From NCBI RefSeq assembly GCF_900182955.1, contig NZ_FXUL01000006.1, positions 1-64,000 of the forward strand: 64,000 nt of DNA. Direction: 5' to 3'. Both the position numbers and the translations under genes were made by a program. The DNA comes from Noviherbaspirillum suwonense. Its GTDB lineage: Bacteria > Pseudomonadota > Gammaproteobacteria > Burkholderiales > Burkholderiaceae_D. Shown one piece after another: positions 45,262-57,257 of the stretch. Position 1 is the stretch's first letter; every line of letters begins with the position of its first letter. A model generated the notes under the pieces. The model was not told the origin of the DNA and did no database searches. It saw only the letters and a program-made list of their open reading frames with translations.

Positions 45262-45609
45262 ATGTCGAATCAATGGAAAGCCATCTGCAACGTCGCAGAT
45301 ATTCCCGTGCTCGGCGCACGGGTCGTCAAGCGGGCAGCGCTGCCCGACGTGGCGATTTTCCGCAACAGCCAGGACCACGTGTTCGCGCTGCTGGACCGCT
45401 GCCCGCACAAGGGCGGCCCGCTGTCGCAGGGCATCGTCTTTGGCGAGCGGGTCGCCTGCCCGCTGCATAACTGGAACATCGAGCTGCAGTCGGGCTGCGC
45501 GGTCGCGCCGGACGAAGGCTGCACGCAGAAGTTCAGCGTCAAGGTGGAGGAAGGCCAGGTATATCTCGATGCCGCCGAACTGAGCGCGGCGACGGTCGAG
45601 GCTGCATGA
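45262..45609 (+). CDS. nirD: nitrite reductase small subunit
   Basis: The 115-residue Rieske-like protein has 'LLDRCPHKGGPLSQGIV' and 'VACPLHNWNIEL', giving the C-x-H...C-x2-H ligand pattern of a Rieske [2Fe-2S] site, which some NirD proteins lack. It partners NirB. It starts 40 bases after nirB and its stop overlaps the nasA start (ATGA). Confidence 0.93.
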   Translation: MSNQWKAICNVADIPVLGARVVKRAALPDVAIFRNSQDHVFALLDRCPHKGGPLSQGIVFGERVACPLHNWNIELQSGCAVAPDEGCTQKFSVKVEEGQVYLDAAELSAATVEAA

Positions 45610-48410
45610 ATGCGCCGGCGCCCGCTCCTCCCGCGTCCGGCACAGCCCCCGCACCCATCAGCGAAACGAAGACCACCTGCTGCTATTGCGGCGTAGGCTG
45701 CGGCGTCATCGTGCAAAGCGACGGCACGCAGGTGACCGGCGTGCGCGGCGACCCCGACCACCCGGCCAACTTCGGCAGGCTCTGCACCAAGGGCAGCACG
45801 CTGCACCTGACCGCCAGCCCGGCGCTGCAGCGGCAGGCGAGGGCGCTCCACCCGGAACTGCGCACCGCCCGCGACGGCGAGCGGCTGCCGGCGTCGTGGG
45901 ACGAGACGCAGGATTTCCTCGCTAAGCGCATTGCCGAGACCGTGGCGGCACACGGTCCCGACAGCGTCGCGTTCTATATCTCGGGCCAGCTGCTGACCGA
46001 GGATTATTACGTGTTCAACAAGCTCGCCAAGGGCCTGATCGGCACCAACAATGTCGACACCAACTCGCGCCTGTGCATGTCGAGCGCGGTGGCCGGCTAC
46101 AAGCAGACGCTGGGCGCGGATGCGCCGCCGGCCTGCTACGAAGACATCGACCATGCGGACCTGCTGTTCATCAGCGGCTCCAACACCGCGTATGCGCATC
46201 CGATCCTGTATCGCCGGATCGAGGATGCGCGCCGGGCCAACCCGGCCATGCGCATGATCGTCGCCGACCCGCGCCGCACCGACACCGCGCGCGACGCCGA
46301 CCTGTTCCTGCAGATCCTGCCGGGCACCGACGCCGCGCTGTACAACGGCATGCTGCATATCTGCCTGTGGGAAGACCTGGTCGACCTGGAATTCATCGCC
46401 GCCCATACCGAGCGCTTTCCGGAGCTCAAGCGCTCGGTGCGCGAGTACACGCCCAAGCACGTGGCGGCCATCTGCGGCATCGCCGAGGATGACCTGTTCA
46501 AGGCGGCCCGCTGGTTCGGCGAGGCGAAGGCGGCCTTGTCGATGTATTGCCAGGGACTGAACCAGTCGTCGTCGGGCACCGCGAAGAATGCGTCGCTGAT
46601 CAACCTGCACCTGGCGACCGGCCAGATCGGCAAGCCCGGCGCCGGGCCGTTCTCGCTTACCGGCCAGCCGAATGCGATGGGCGGCCGCGAAGTCGGGGGC
46701 ATGGCCAACCTGCTGTCCGGCCACCGCGACATGGCAAACCCGGAACATCGCGCCGAGGTCGCGCGGCTGTGGGGCGTGGACGATGTGCCGTCGACGCCGG
46801 GCAAGACCGCCATCCCGATGTTCGAGGCGGTGCGCAAGGGCGAGATCAAGATACTCTGGATCGCCTGCACCAACCCCGCCCAGTCGATGCCGGACCAGAA
46901 CCTGGTGCATGAGGCGCTGAAGAATGCCGAACTGGTCATCGTGCAGGAAGCCTATCGCGGCACCGCCACGGTGGCCTATGCCGACGTGCTGCTGCCGGCG
47001 ACGACCTGGAGCGAGAAGGAAGGCACGGTCACCAATTCCGAGCGCCGCATCACCCGCTTCAAGCCGGCGCTGCCGGCGCCGGGCGAAGCGCGGCATGACT
47101 GGCGCATCGTGGTCGACCTGGCCCGGCGGCTCGAGGCCGTCATGGGCCTCGACAAGACGCTGTTCCCCTATGAAACGCCCGAGCAGATCTGGAACGAGCA
47201 CCGCGAGAGCACCCGCGGCCGCGACCTGGACATCACCGGCCTGTCCTACCGGCTCCTGGAAGAGCAGGGGCCGCAGCAATGGCCTTACCCGGAAGGCGCG
47301 CTGGCCGGCAAAAAGCGGCTGTACGAAGACGGCGTATTTCCCACCGCGAGCGGGCGGGCCGCGTTCGTCGTCGCCCCCTACAAGCCGGTGGCCGAGCCGG
47401 TCGACGCCCGCTATCCGTTTCGCATGACCACCGGCCGCCTGCGCGACCAGTGGCATGGCATGAGCCGCACCGGCACGGTGGCACAGCTGTTTTCGCATGC
47501 GTCCGAGCCGGCGGTCGTGCTGGCGCAAAACGACATGGAGCGGCGCTTCCTGAAAGACGGCGACCTGGTGCACGTGACCAGCCGCCGCGGCTCGCAGCTG
47601 TTGCCGGCGCTGGCCGGCGACGACATGCGCAGCGGCCAGGCCTTCGTCGCGATGCACTGGGGCGAGGAATACGTGTCGGGCCGCGGAACGGACGGCGGCG
47701 GCAGCCATGGCGTCAATGCGCTGACCCTGTCCGCGGTCGACCCGCATTCCTTCCAGCCCGAACTCAAGCATGCGGCGGTCAAGATACTGAAGGCCGAACT
47801 GCCGTGGCGCCTGCTGGTGGTCGGCTGGGCCGACGCGTCCGACGTGCTGGCGCTGCAGGCCGCGATGCGTCCCTACATGAAGCGCTTCGCCTATGCGTCC
47901 TGCACGCTGTTCGGGCGCGACCGCGCCGGCGTGCTGTTTCGCGCGGCGGACGACTATCCGGCCGAGCCGGCGCTGGTGAAGGAAATCGAGGCGCGCTTCG
48001 GCATCGAGGGCGCGCAGGTGCTGCGCTACGACGACACCCGGCGCGGGAATGCCCGGCATATCCGCATCGTCGACGGCAAGCTCGAGGCGATGTCCCTGGC
48101 TGGCGACACGGCCGCCGAATCCTGGCTGCGCGAATACCTGGAAGGCGAACAGCCGGTCGCGGCGCTGGGCCGCCTGCTGCTGTCGCCCTCGTCGACGGCG
48201 CCGCAAGGCTTCAAGGCGCGCGGCCGCATCGTCTGCAACTGCTTCAACGTCGCCGAGACCGAGATCATGGAAACGCTGGGACTGCAGGCGGCGGGTTCGC
48301 CGGACGAAGCGCTGTGCTCGCTGCAGGACAAGCTCAAGTGCGGCACCAACTGCGGTTCATGCGTGCCGGAGCTGAAGAAGATGGTGCGCAGCATGGCCGT
48401 GCCGGCCTGA
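45606..48410 (+). CDS. nasA: assimilatory nitrate reductase, molybdenum subunit
   Basis: This 934-residue protein begins with a [4Fe-4S] motif ('CCYCGVGCGVIVQS'), then the molybdopterin oxidoreductase domains ('NNVDTNSRLCMSSAVAGYK', 'MYCQGLNQSSSGTAKNASLI', 'GQPNAMGGREVGGMANLL'), and ends in a BFD-like [2Fe-2S] domain ('CNCFNVAETEI...CGTNCGSCVPELKKM'). No Tat leader is seen, so it is cytoplasmic. It reduces nitrate to nitrite for NirBD. The C-terminal iron-sulfur domain is typical of the NasA/NasC type. Confidence 0.95.
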   Translation: MNAPAPAPPASGTAPAPISETKTTCCYCGVGCGVIVQSDGTQVTGVRGDPDHPANFGRLCTKGSTLHLTASPALQRQARALHPELRTARDGERLPASWDETQDFLAKRIAETVAAHGPDSVAFYISGQLLTEDYYVFNKLAKGLIGTNNVDTNSRLCMSSAVAGYKQTLGADAPPACYEDIDHADLLFISGSNTAYAHPILYRRIEDARRANPAMRMIVADPRRTDTARDADLFLQILPGTDAALYNGMLHICLWEDLVDLEFIAAHTERFPELKRSVREYTPKHVAAICGIAEDDLFKAARWFGEAKAALSMYCQGLNQSSSGTAKNASLINLHLATGQIGKPGAGPFSLTGQPNAMGGREVGGMANLLSGHRDMANPEHRAEVARLWGVDDVPSTPGKTAIPMFEAVRKGEIKILWIACTNPAQSMPDQNLVHEALKNAELVIVQEAYRGTATVAYADVLLPATTWSEKEGTVTNSERRITRFKPALPAPGEARHDWRIVVDLARRLEAVMGLDKTLFPYETPEQIWNEHRESTRGRDLDITGLSYRLLEEQGPQQWPYPEGALAGKKRLYEDGVFPTASGRAAFVVAPYKPVAEPVDARYPFRMTTGRLRDQWHGMSRTGTVAQLFSHASEPAVVLAQNDMERRFLKDGDLVHVTSRRGSQLLPALAGDDMRSGQAFVAMHWGEEYVSGRGTDGGGSHGVNALTLSAVDPHSFQPELKHAAVKILKAELPWRLLVVGWADASDVLALQAAMRPYMKRFAYASCTLFGRDRAGVLFRAADDYPAEPALVKEIEARFGIEGAQVLRYDDTRRGNARHIRIVDGKLEAMSLAGDTAAESWLREYLEGEQPVAALGRLLLSPSSTAPQGFKARGRIVCNCFNVAETEIMETLGLQAAGSPDEALCSLQDKLKCGTNCGSCVPELKKMVRSMAVPA

Positions 48411-48478
48411 GCCCGGTCCGCGGCCGGGCGCCGCGGGCCCGTTTTCCCCTGCAAACCGATTTGCGGTAATCTGCGCCG

Positions 48479-49471
48479 ATGACTATTCACGACCATACCC
48501 CATTCCCCGCGGCACGCTTCATCAAGGAAATAGGCCGCGGCAAGAAGGGCGCCCGCAGCCTGTCGCGCGACGATGCCCGCGACCTGTACGCAGCCATGCT
48601 GGAAGGCCGCGTATCCGACCTGGAAATGGGCGGCCTGATGCTGGCCATGCGCATCAAGGGCGAGTCGGTGGCCGAGATCGCCGGCTTCCTTGACGCCGCC
48701 GAAGCCTCCTTCGACCCGATACCTGTGCCGGCCGCCGACTACGCGCCCATCGTCATCCCGAGCTACAACGGTTCGCGCCAGATGCCCAACCTGACGCCGC
48801 TGCTGGCGCTGCTGCTGGCCCGCGCCGGCGCGCCGGTGCTGATCCATGGCGTCGAGACCGACCCCGGCCGCGTGACCACCGCCGAGATCCTGCATTACAT
48901 CGACGTGCCGCCTGCCCGGAGCCTGGACGAGGCGGCAGCGCTGTTCAAGACCGGGCTGCCGGTCTTCATGCCGGTGGCCGACCTGGCGCCGAGGATGGCG
49001 CACCTGCTGTCGCTGCGCCGCATCCTCGGCGTGCGCAACTCGACCCATACGCTGGTCAAGATCATGCAGCCCTTCTACGGACCGGCGCTGCGCCTGGTTT
49101 CCTATACCCACCCGGAATACCTGGCGATGCTGTCCGACTATTTCACGACCGAGGCGCCGGTCGGCCGCGGCGACGCCTTCCTGATGCGCGGCACCGAGGG
49201 CGAAACGGTGGCCAACGCGAAGCGTGCGCAGCAGATCGAATGGCTGCACCAGCATGAACGCACTACGCTGGTGCAGCGGCAGGAGCCGGTCGATGAAATG
49301 CCGCCGCTGCCTGCGCAGAGCGATGCGGAAACCACCGCCGCCTGGATCAATGCCGCATTGCGGGGCGACGAGCCGGTGCCGGCGCCCATCGCCGAGCAGG
49401 TGGAACAGTGCTTGCATATAGCGAAGTCGTTAAGGCAACGGCAGGATGCACATCATGAGCAGGGCAGCTAA
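48479..49471 (+). CDS. ybiB: DNA-binding protein YbiB (TrpD2 family)
   Basis: The 330-residue product has the glycosyltransferase-3 fold of anthranilate phosphoribosyltransferase relatives: 'FIKEIGRGKKGARSLSRDDA', 'GGLMLAMRIKGESVAEIAGF', 'GVRNSTHTLVKIMQPF'. YbiB/TrpD2 lacks trp activity and binds nucleic acid. It is the usual partner next to nitrate reductase and cobA in Burkholderiales, an association I recall rather than can prove. Its end overlaps the start of the methyltransferase gene. Confidence 0.88.
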   Translation: MTIHDHTPFPAARFIKEIGRGKKGARSLSRDDARDLYAAMLEGRVSDLEMGGLMLAMRIKGESVAEIAGFLDAAEASFDPIPVPAADYAPIVIPSYNGSRQMPNLTPLLALLLARAGAPVLIHGVETDPGRVTTAEILHYIDVPPARSLDEAAALFKTGLPVFMPVADLAPRMAHLLSLRRILGVRNSTHTLVKIMQPFYGPALRLVSYTHPEYLAMLSDYFTTEAPVGRGDAFLMRGTEGETVANAKRAQQIEWLHQHERTTLVQRQEPVDEMPPLPAQSDAETTAAWINAALRGDEPVPAPIAEQVEQCLHIAKSLRQRQDAHHEQGS

Positions 49472-50210
49472 GGTTTACCTGGTGGGCGCCGGTCCCGGCG
49501 ACCCGGAGCTTCTGACCATCAAGGCCGTCAGGGCCATCGCCGCAGCCGACGTGCTGCTGCTCGACGACCTCGTCAACCGTGAGGTGCTGCAGCATGCGCG
49601 GCCCGGCGTGCGCGTGATCGAAGTGGGCAAGCGCGGCGGCTGCCAGTCGACGCCGCAGGACTTCATCGAGCGGATGATGGTGGCCGAAGCCCGCGCCGGC
49701 CATTGCGTGGTGCGGCTCAAGGGCGGCGACCCGTTCGTGTTCGGCCGTGGCGGCGAGGAATGCGCGACCTTGCGCGCCGAAGGCATCGCCGTCGAGGTGG
49801 TCAACGGCATCAGCAGCGGACTGGCGGCGCCGTCCTCGATCGGCGTGCCGCTGACGCACCGGCAGTACAGCCAGGGCGCGGTATTCATCACCGGCCACGG
49901 CAAGACCGCCGAGCACAACCCCGACTGGGCGACGCTGGCGAAGCTGGACCTGACGCTGGTGATCTACATGGGCGTCGCGCGCTGCGCCGAGATCCAGGCG
50001 GCGCTGCTGGCCGGCGGCAAGCGCGCCGACACGCCGGTGGCGGTGGTGCAGTCGGCCTCCGGCGCCGCGCAGGCGCAGCTGATCACCACGCTGGGACAAC
50101 TGCCGGGGGCGCTGGCCGCGTCAGGACTGGGCAGCCCCAGCATCATCGTCATCGGCGACGTGGTGCGCTGCGCCGGGGCGCTACCGGCCGCCATCGCCGC
50201 CGCCGCATAA
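49446..50210 (+). CDS. cobA: uroporphyrinogen-III C-methyltransferase
   Basis: The 254-residue protein has the SUMT motifs 'VYLVGAGPGDPELLTIKAV', 'VRLKGGDPFVFGRGGEE', 'VEVVNGISSGLAAPSSIGVPLTH' (in part) and 'MGVARCAEIQ'. It makes precorrin-2, the route to sirohaem needed by NirB. An ATG three codons inside (49455) is an alternative. It lacks the CysG dehydrogenase/chelatase domain. Confidence 0.93.
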   Translation: MHIMSRAAKVYLVGAGPGDPELLTIKAVRAIAAADVLLLDDLVNREVLQHARPGVRVIEVGKRGGCQSTPQDFIERMMVAEARAGHCVVRLKGGDPFVFGRGGEECATLRAEGIAVEVVNGISSGLAAPSSIGVPLTHRQYSQGAVFITGHGKTAEHNPDWATLAKLDLTLVIYMGVARCAEIQAALLAGGKRADTPVAVVQSASGAAQAQLITTLGQLPGALAASGLGSPSIIVIGDVVRCAGALPAAIAAAA

Positions 50211-50272
50211 AGCATCGGCCGGACGGGGCCGGGAGCCGCTACAATCGCGGCTTCGTTTTCTGAAACCCTGTC

Positions 50273-51469
50273 ATGTCCAACCATTTCGATGTCGCGGTGA
50301 TCGGCGCCGGCGCCGCCGGCATGATGTGCGCCGCCGTCGCCGGCCAGCGCGGCAAGCGCGTGGTGCTGATCGACCATGCCAGCAAGCTGGCCGAGAAGAT
50401 CCGCATCTCCGGCGGCGGCCGCTGCAATTTCACCAATGTCGACGCCGGCCCGCAGAACTTCCTGTCCAGCAATCCGCATTTCTGCCGCAGCGCGCTGTCG
50501 CGCTATACGCCGCAGGACTTCCTCGCGCTGATGAAGCGCCACGGCATCCCGTGGCATGAAAAGCACAAGGGCCAGCTGTTCTGCGACCGCTCGGCCGAAG
50601 ACATCATCGCCATGCTGCGCGCCGAATGCGATGCCGGCGGCGTCGCCTGGCGCATGCCGGCGAAGGTCGAGTCGCTGCACAAGGAAGGCGGGCGCTTCGC
50701 CATCGGCACCGACGGCGGCGCGCTGAGCACGGACAGCGTCGTCATCGCCAGCGGCGGCCTGTCGATCCCGAAGATCGGCGCGACCGACCTGGCATTCCGC
50801 ATCGCGCGCCAGTTCGACATCCCGGTCATCGAGCCGCAGCCGGCGCTGGTGCCGCTGACTTTCGACGCGGCCGGCTGGCAGCCGTTCGTGCCGCTGGCCG
50901 GCATTGCGCTGCCGGTGGATATCGAGACTGGCGCGAAGAAGACCCGGATGCATTTCCGCGAAGACCTGCTGTTCACCCACCGCGGCCTGTCCGGCCCGGC
51001 GGTGCTGCAGATCTCCAGTTTCTGGCAGCCCGGCGCGGCGCTGACGGTCAACCTGCTGCCGGACATCGATGTCGCCGAGGAATTGCTGAAGGACAAGGGC
51101 GCGATCCGCAAGAACCTGGGCAACCACCTTTCCCAGTGGCTGCCCGCGCGCCTGGCCGAGGGGTTGCTGAGCGCCAACGGTTTCGATGCGTCGGCCCGCC
51201 CGGCCGACATGCAGGACAAGCAGCTGCGCCGCCTGGGCGACGTGCTGAACCGCTGGACCATCGTTCCCGACGGCTCGGAGGGCTACCGCAAGGCCGAAGT
51301 CACTCGCGGCGGCGTCGACACCCGGGCGCTGTCGCAGCAGAGCATGATGGTCGGCAAGGTTCCGGGGCTGTATTTCATCGGCGAGGCGGTCGATGTCACC
51401 GGCTGGCTGGGCGGCTACAATTTCCAGTGGGCCTGGGCGTCCGGCGTGGCGACGGGAAAGGCCGTTTAA
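50273..51469 (+). CDS. yhiN: HI0933/YhiN-family flavoprotein
   Basis: The 398-residue protein begins 'FDVAVIGAGAAGMMCAAVAG' (FAD Rossmann loop), has 'KLAEKIRISGGGRCNFTN' and ends 'GLYFIGEAVDVTGWLGGYNFQWAWASG', all typical of the HI0933-like family (BaiN/YhiN). These are FAD proteins of uncertain reaction. Monocistronic by appearance, ahead of rpsU. Confidence 0.9.
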   Translation: MSNHFDVAVIGAGAAGMMCAAVAGQRGKRVVLIDHASKLAEKIRISGGGRCNFTNVDAGPQNFLSSNPHFCRSALSRYTPQDFLALMKRHGIPWHEKHKGQLFCDRSAEDIIAMLRAECDAGGVAWRMPAKVESLHKEGGRFAIGTDGGALSTDSVVIASGGLSIPKIGATDLAFRIARQFDIPVIEPQPALVPLTFDAAGWQPFVPLAGIALPVDIETGAKKTRMHFREDLLFTHRGLSGPAVLQISSFWQPGAALTVNLLPDIDVAEELLKDKGAIRKNLGNHLSQWLPARLAEGLLSANGFDASARPADMQDKQLRRLGDVLNRWTIVPDGSEGYRKAEVTRGGVDTRALSQQSMMVGKVPGLYFIGEAVDVTGWLGGYNFQWAWASGVATGKAV

Positions 51470-51562
51470 AAACACGCAATTTAAATCACCAAAGTGCCTT
51501 CCTTTTGAAAAAAAGGACTGTTATACTCGCCGTCTTCCAATTCAAACCTCTGGTTTTTGTAC

Positions 51563-51775
51563 ATGACCACTATTCGCCTTAAAGAAAACGAGCCGTTCGA
51601 AGTCGCGATGCGTCGCTTCAAGCGCACTATTGAAAAAACCGGCTTGTTGACCGAATTGCGGGCGCGCGAGTTTTACGAGAAGCCGACCGCAGAGCGCAAG
51701 CGCAAGCTTGCCGCCGCAGTCAAGCGCCATTACAAGCGCATACGCAGCCAGCAGTTGCCGAAAAAACTGTACTGA
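51563..51775 (+). CDS. rpsU: 30S ribosomal protein S21
   Basis: This 70-residue protein '[20 protein letters not shown]...' with a basic C-terminal tail is S21. It binds the 16S 3' region and helps initiation. A 'tatact' -10 box (51522-51527) lies 35 bases before the ATG, with only a weak -35 at the right distance. It leads the rpsU-yqeY-dnaG-rpoD operon. Confidence 0.96.
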   Translation: MTTIRLKENEPFEVAMRRFKRTIEKTGLLTELRAREFYEKPTAERKRKLAAAVKRHYKRIRSQQLPKKLY

Positions 51776-51807
51776 TTACCCACCGCACTTGTTGCGGTCG
51801 AGGTGGC

Positions 51808-51838
51808 AACCCGCTCCGGAAGCTCCGCAGCGGGTTTT
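51808..51838 (+). terminator. rpsU-distal attenuator
   Basis: An 8-bp inverted repeat 'aacccgct' (51808-51815) / 'agcgggtt' (51829-51836) with a short T run lies 33 bases after rpsU. Partial termination between rpsU and dnaG is known in this operon in other bacteria and would explain excess S21 over primase. Confidence 0.65.
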
Positions 51839-51891
51839 GGCATTTATTGATCCGTTTTGGTCCGCCTTGCGGATCGCTGAGAGGATGATTC

Positions 51892-52341
51892 ATGAGCCTG
51901 AAGGAAAAGATCACCGAGGACATGAAGGCGGCAATGCGCGCACGGGACGCCCAGCGTCTCGGCGCCATCCGCCTGCTGACCGCCGCCATCAAGCAAAAAG
52001 AGGTCGATGAGCGCATCGACCTCGACGACGCGCAGGTGCAGGCCATCATCGACAAGATGATCAAGCAGCGCCGCGACTCGATCAGCCAGTTCGAGACCGG
52101 CGGACGCCAGGACCTGGCCGACGCCGAGAAAAGCGAGCTGGCGGTGCTGGCCGAATACATGCCGGCCGCGCTGTCCGACGACGAAGTGCGCGCCGAAGTC
52201 GCCGCCGCCGTGGCCTCGACCGGCGCCGCCGGCCCCCAGGACATGGGTCGCGTGATGGCCGTGCTGAAGCCCAAGCTGGCCGGCCGCGCCGACATGACCA
52301 GCGTGTCCGGCCTGGTCAAGTCCGCCCTTGCCAAGGGCTGA
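51892..52341 (+). CDS. yqeY: GatB/YqeY domain protein
   Basis: The 149-residue protein has 'LKEKITEDMKAAMRARDAQRLGAIRLL', shortened here to the helical start, and 'GPQDMGRVMAVLKPKLAGRAD', the tail domain shared with GatB of the tRNA amidotransferase. It may bind tRNA; the function is not known. It lies between rpsU and dnaG, a standard position. Confidence 0.93.
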   Translation: MSLKEKITEDMKAAMRARDAQRLGAIRLLTAAIKQKEVDERIDLDDAQVQAIIDKMIKQRRDSISQFETGGRQDLADAEKSELAVLAEYMPAALSDDEVRAEVAAAVASTGAAGPQDMGRVMAVLKPKLAGRADMTSVSGLVKSALAKG

Positions 52342-52371
52342 GACAGGCCGCCGTTTCGCTAGTGCGCCGCC

Positions 52372-54177
52372 GTGATACCGCAATCCTTCATCCAGGACCT
52401 GCTCGCCCGCGTCGACATCGTCGACGTGGTGGGCCGCTACGTCCAGCTGAAGAAGGGCGGCGTCAACTACATGGGCCTGTGCCCGTTCCATAACGAAAAG
52501 TCGCCCAGCTTCACGGTCAGCCCGACCAAGCAGTTCTATCACTGCTTCGGCTGCGGCGCGCATGGCACGTCGATCGGTTTCCTGATGGAATATTCCGGCC
52601 TCGGCTATGTCGACGCGATCAAGGAACTGGCGCAGAACGTCGGCATGGTTGTCCCGGAGAACGACGACCGCCTTCCGCCCGCCAAGCGCGCCGAGGCGCA
52701 GGCCAAGAGCATGGCCCTGTCCGATGCGATGACCCGGGCCGCCGACTTCTACCGCCAGCAACTGAAAGCCGCGCCCCAGGCGATTGCCTATCTGCAAAAG
52801 CGCGGCCTGACCGGCGAGATCGCCGCCCGCTTCGCGATGGGCTATGCGCCGCCCGGCTGGGACAGTCTGCGCGCCGCCTTTCCCGACTATGCCGACCAGG
52901 CGCTGGTCGAGTCCGGCCTGGTCATCGACAAGGCGGCGGAAGAGGGCGGCAGCCCGCACAAGCGCTACGACCGCTTCCGCGACCGCATCATGTTCCCGAT
53001 ACGAAATACCAAGGGCCAGGTGATCGCTTTCGGCGGCCGCGTGATGGACAGCGGCGAGCCGAAATACTTGAATTCGCCGGAGACGCCCCTATTTCAGAAA
53101 GGCAGCGAGTTATACGGTTTGTTCGAGGCGCGGCAGGCGATCAGGGAAGCAGGATACGTGCTGGTTACCGAGGGATATATGGATGTGGTGGCGCTGGCGC
53201 AGCTCGGTTTTCCGCAGGCGGTGGCAACGCTGGGCACGGCCTGCACCCCGATTCACGTCCAGAAACTGATGCGCCAGACCGACCATGTCGTGTTCAGCTT
53301 CGACGGCGACGCGGCAGGCCGCCGGGCCGCCAGGCGGGCGCTGGATGCCTGCCTCACGCATGCGGGCGACAGCAAGACCATGAAGTTTCTGTTTCTCCCG
53401 GACAAGCATGACCCGGACAGCTACGTGCGCGAGCACGGCGCCGAAGCATTCGAGACGCTGGTGCGCGAGGCAATGCCGCTTTCCCAGTTCCTGCTCAATG
53501 AAGTGATGGCCGAAGGCGAGCTGCAGACCGCGGAAGGCAGGGCTCGGGCGCAGTTCAATGCGAAACCGATGCTGCAGGCCATGGCGCCGTCGTCGCTGCG
53601 GCTGCAACTGGTGCGCAGCCTGGCCAACGCGACGCAGACGACGCCGGCCGAGATCGAAGCCTTGTTCGAACTGAGCAAACCGGTTGCCGTGGCGCCGCAG
53701 CGGGCCGCGCCGCCGCGGGCCGGCAGCCGCTCCGCGCCGGAAGGCCTGGAGAAAAAAGTGATCCGGCTGCTGATTGCGCAGCCCGTGCTGGCGGCCCAGA
53801 TGGACGATGCGTCGCTTGAGGCGTTGGCCCAGGTGTCGCCGGACGGCGGCGCGCTGTTGTCGCAGCTGGTCGAAGAAGCGCGCGCAATGGGCGAGCACGC
53901 GAACTTTGCGATGCTGGCCGAGCGCCTGCGCGCCGCCGGCCCGGAATTTGATGCATTGATCGGCGCAATTGCCGCCGACGCTGAATATGATGTGGAGAGC
54001 GCGGGCGTGGAACTGGCGGGTGCGGTGCGCCAGACCAGGCTCAAGCTGCTCAGTACGGAAATGGAAAGGCTGGCGTCGGGAGCAATGACGCCGGAGTCGC
54101 ACATTCGTTACCGGGAATTAATGGCTGAACGCGAGCGTCTGAAGCAGCAGGCAGTCACGGAAGCCGGTTCGCGATGA
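52372..54177 (+). CDS. dnaG: DNA primase
   Basis: The 601-residue protein starts with GTG at 52372. It has the zinc-binding 'CPFHNEKSPSFTVSP...YHCFGCGAHG', the RNAP-like core with Toprim 'VTEGYMDVVALAQLG' and 'FSFDGDAAGRRAARRAL', and a C-terminal helicase-binding domain after a variable linker. It makes primers for replication. Confidence 0.96.
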   Translation: MIPQSFIQDLLARVDIVDVVGRYVQLKKGGVNYMGLCPFHNEKSPSFTVSPTKQFYHCFGCGAHGTSIGFLMEYSGLGYVDAIKELAQNVGMVVPENDDRLPPAKRAEAQAKSMALSDAMTRAADFYRQQLKAAPQAIAYLQKRGLTGEIAARFAMGYAPPGWDSLRAAFPDYADQALVESGLVIDKAAEEGGSPHKRYDRFRDRIMFPIRNTKGQVIAFGGRVMDSGEPKYLNSPETPLFQKGSELYGLFEARQAIREAGYVLVTEGYMDVVALAQLGFPQAVATLGTACTPIHVQKLMRQTDHVVFSFDGDAAGRRAARRALDACLTHAGDSKTMKFLFLPDKHDPDSYVREHGAEAFETLVREAMPLSQFLLNEVMAEGELQTAEGRARAQFNAKPMLQAMAPSSLRLQLVRSLANATQTTPAEIEALFELSKPVAVAPQRAAPPRAGSRSAPEGLEKKVIRLLIAQPVLAAQMDDASLEALAQVSPDGGALLSQLVEEARAMGEHANFAMLAERLRAAGPEFDALIGAIAADAEYDVESAGVELAGAVRQTRLKLLSTEMERLASGAMTPESHIRYRELMAERERLKQQAVTEAGSR

Positions 54178-54355
54178 CTAGCTAATGTTGCTTGAGTGAT
54201 AGTATGCTATGACATTTGCATAACACTTTAATCAGTATCTTAAGGGGTATCCAAGTAACGGTTTTAACAGTTCAGGAGAGCGTGGCCCTGGCAGCACCGA
54301 GCTACGCAATCAATCCGATGGCGGGACGAGCCCGCGAACTTTGGTAGTTGATTCC

Positions 54356-56884
<2,529 letters not shown>

Positions 56885-56922
56885 GCATTTAATCAGCCGT
56901 AGTTTTCGTTGTACAATGCTGC

Positions 56923-56952
56923 CCGGCCCTGAAGTTCAGGGCCGGTTAGTTT
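56923..56952 (+). terminator. rpoD terminator
   Basis: A GC-rich 9-bp stem ('ccggccctg' 56923-56931 and 'cagggccgg' 56937-56945) with a five-base loop is followed by a T-rich run. It lies about 40 bases after the rpoD stop and before the tRNA gene. Confidence 0.8.
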
Positions 56953-56985
56953 AAGCGGGGCAGCATGCCCGCAACGCAGCAGATA

Positions 56986-57064
<79 letters not shown>

Positions 57065-57071
57065 TTAAATC

Positions 57072-57114
57072 AAGGGGTTACGGCCATTTTGCTTGTAACC
57101 CCTTTCGTTTTTTC
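57072..57114 (+). terminator. tRNA terminator
   Basis: A 10-bp inverted repeat ('aaggggttac' 57072-57081, 'gtaacccctt' 57095-57104) is followed by 'tcgtttttt'. It lies eight bases behind the tRNA and is a convincing intrinsic terminator. Confidence 0.88.
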
Positions 57115-57257
57115 TCCTGTGTAGGCGCCATGTAGGTTTTCGGACGACATCTCTTCCTCAGAGGCGATAAGAAGCTACCATCACCGCCAGCGCGATCGCC
57201 TTTTGAGTAATTGCGCGCTACTGCCTTTCCTCGAACAAGAAGCGCTGGCGTCAGCGG
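57115..57257. other. island boundary without a gene
   Basis: Between the tRNA terminator and the herA stop no gene is seen. The composition changes here from the high-GC core to the more AT-balanced island. The stretch 'tgtaggcgccatgtaggt' (57119-57136) is an imperfect direct repeat of 'tgtagg'. No integrase gene or second tRNA 3' end is visible in the window. Confidence 0.4.

Noticed and set aside
45270-48206. A 978-codon open frame antisense to nasA
   Set aside because: The sense strand has complete, collinear nitrate-reductase motifs. The antisense protein is Arg/Gly/His-rich without motifs, as usual for shadows of high-GC genes.
51505-51527. 'ttgaaa' plus 'tatact' as an rpsU promoter
   Set aside because: The two boxes are only 11 bases apart, too close for sigma-70. 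Only the -10 box is kept as a possibility.
57115-57257. Integrase remnant or attR next to the tRNA
   Set aside because: No repeat of the tRNA 3' end and no recombinase motif could be found in this stretch or further right in the window.
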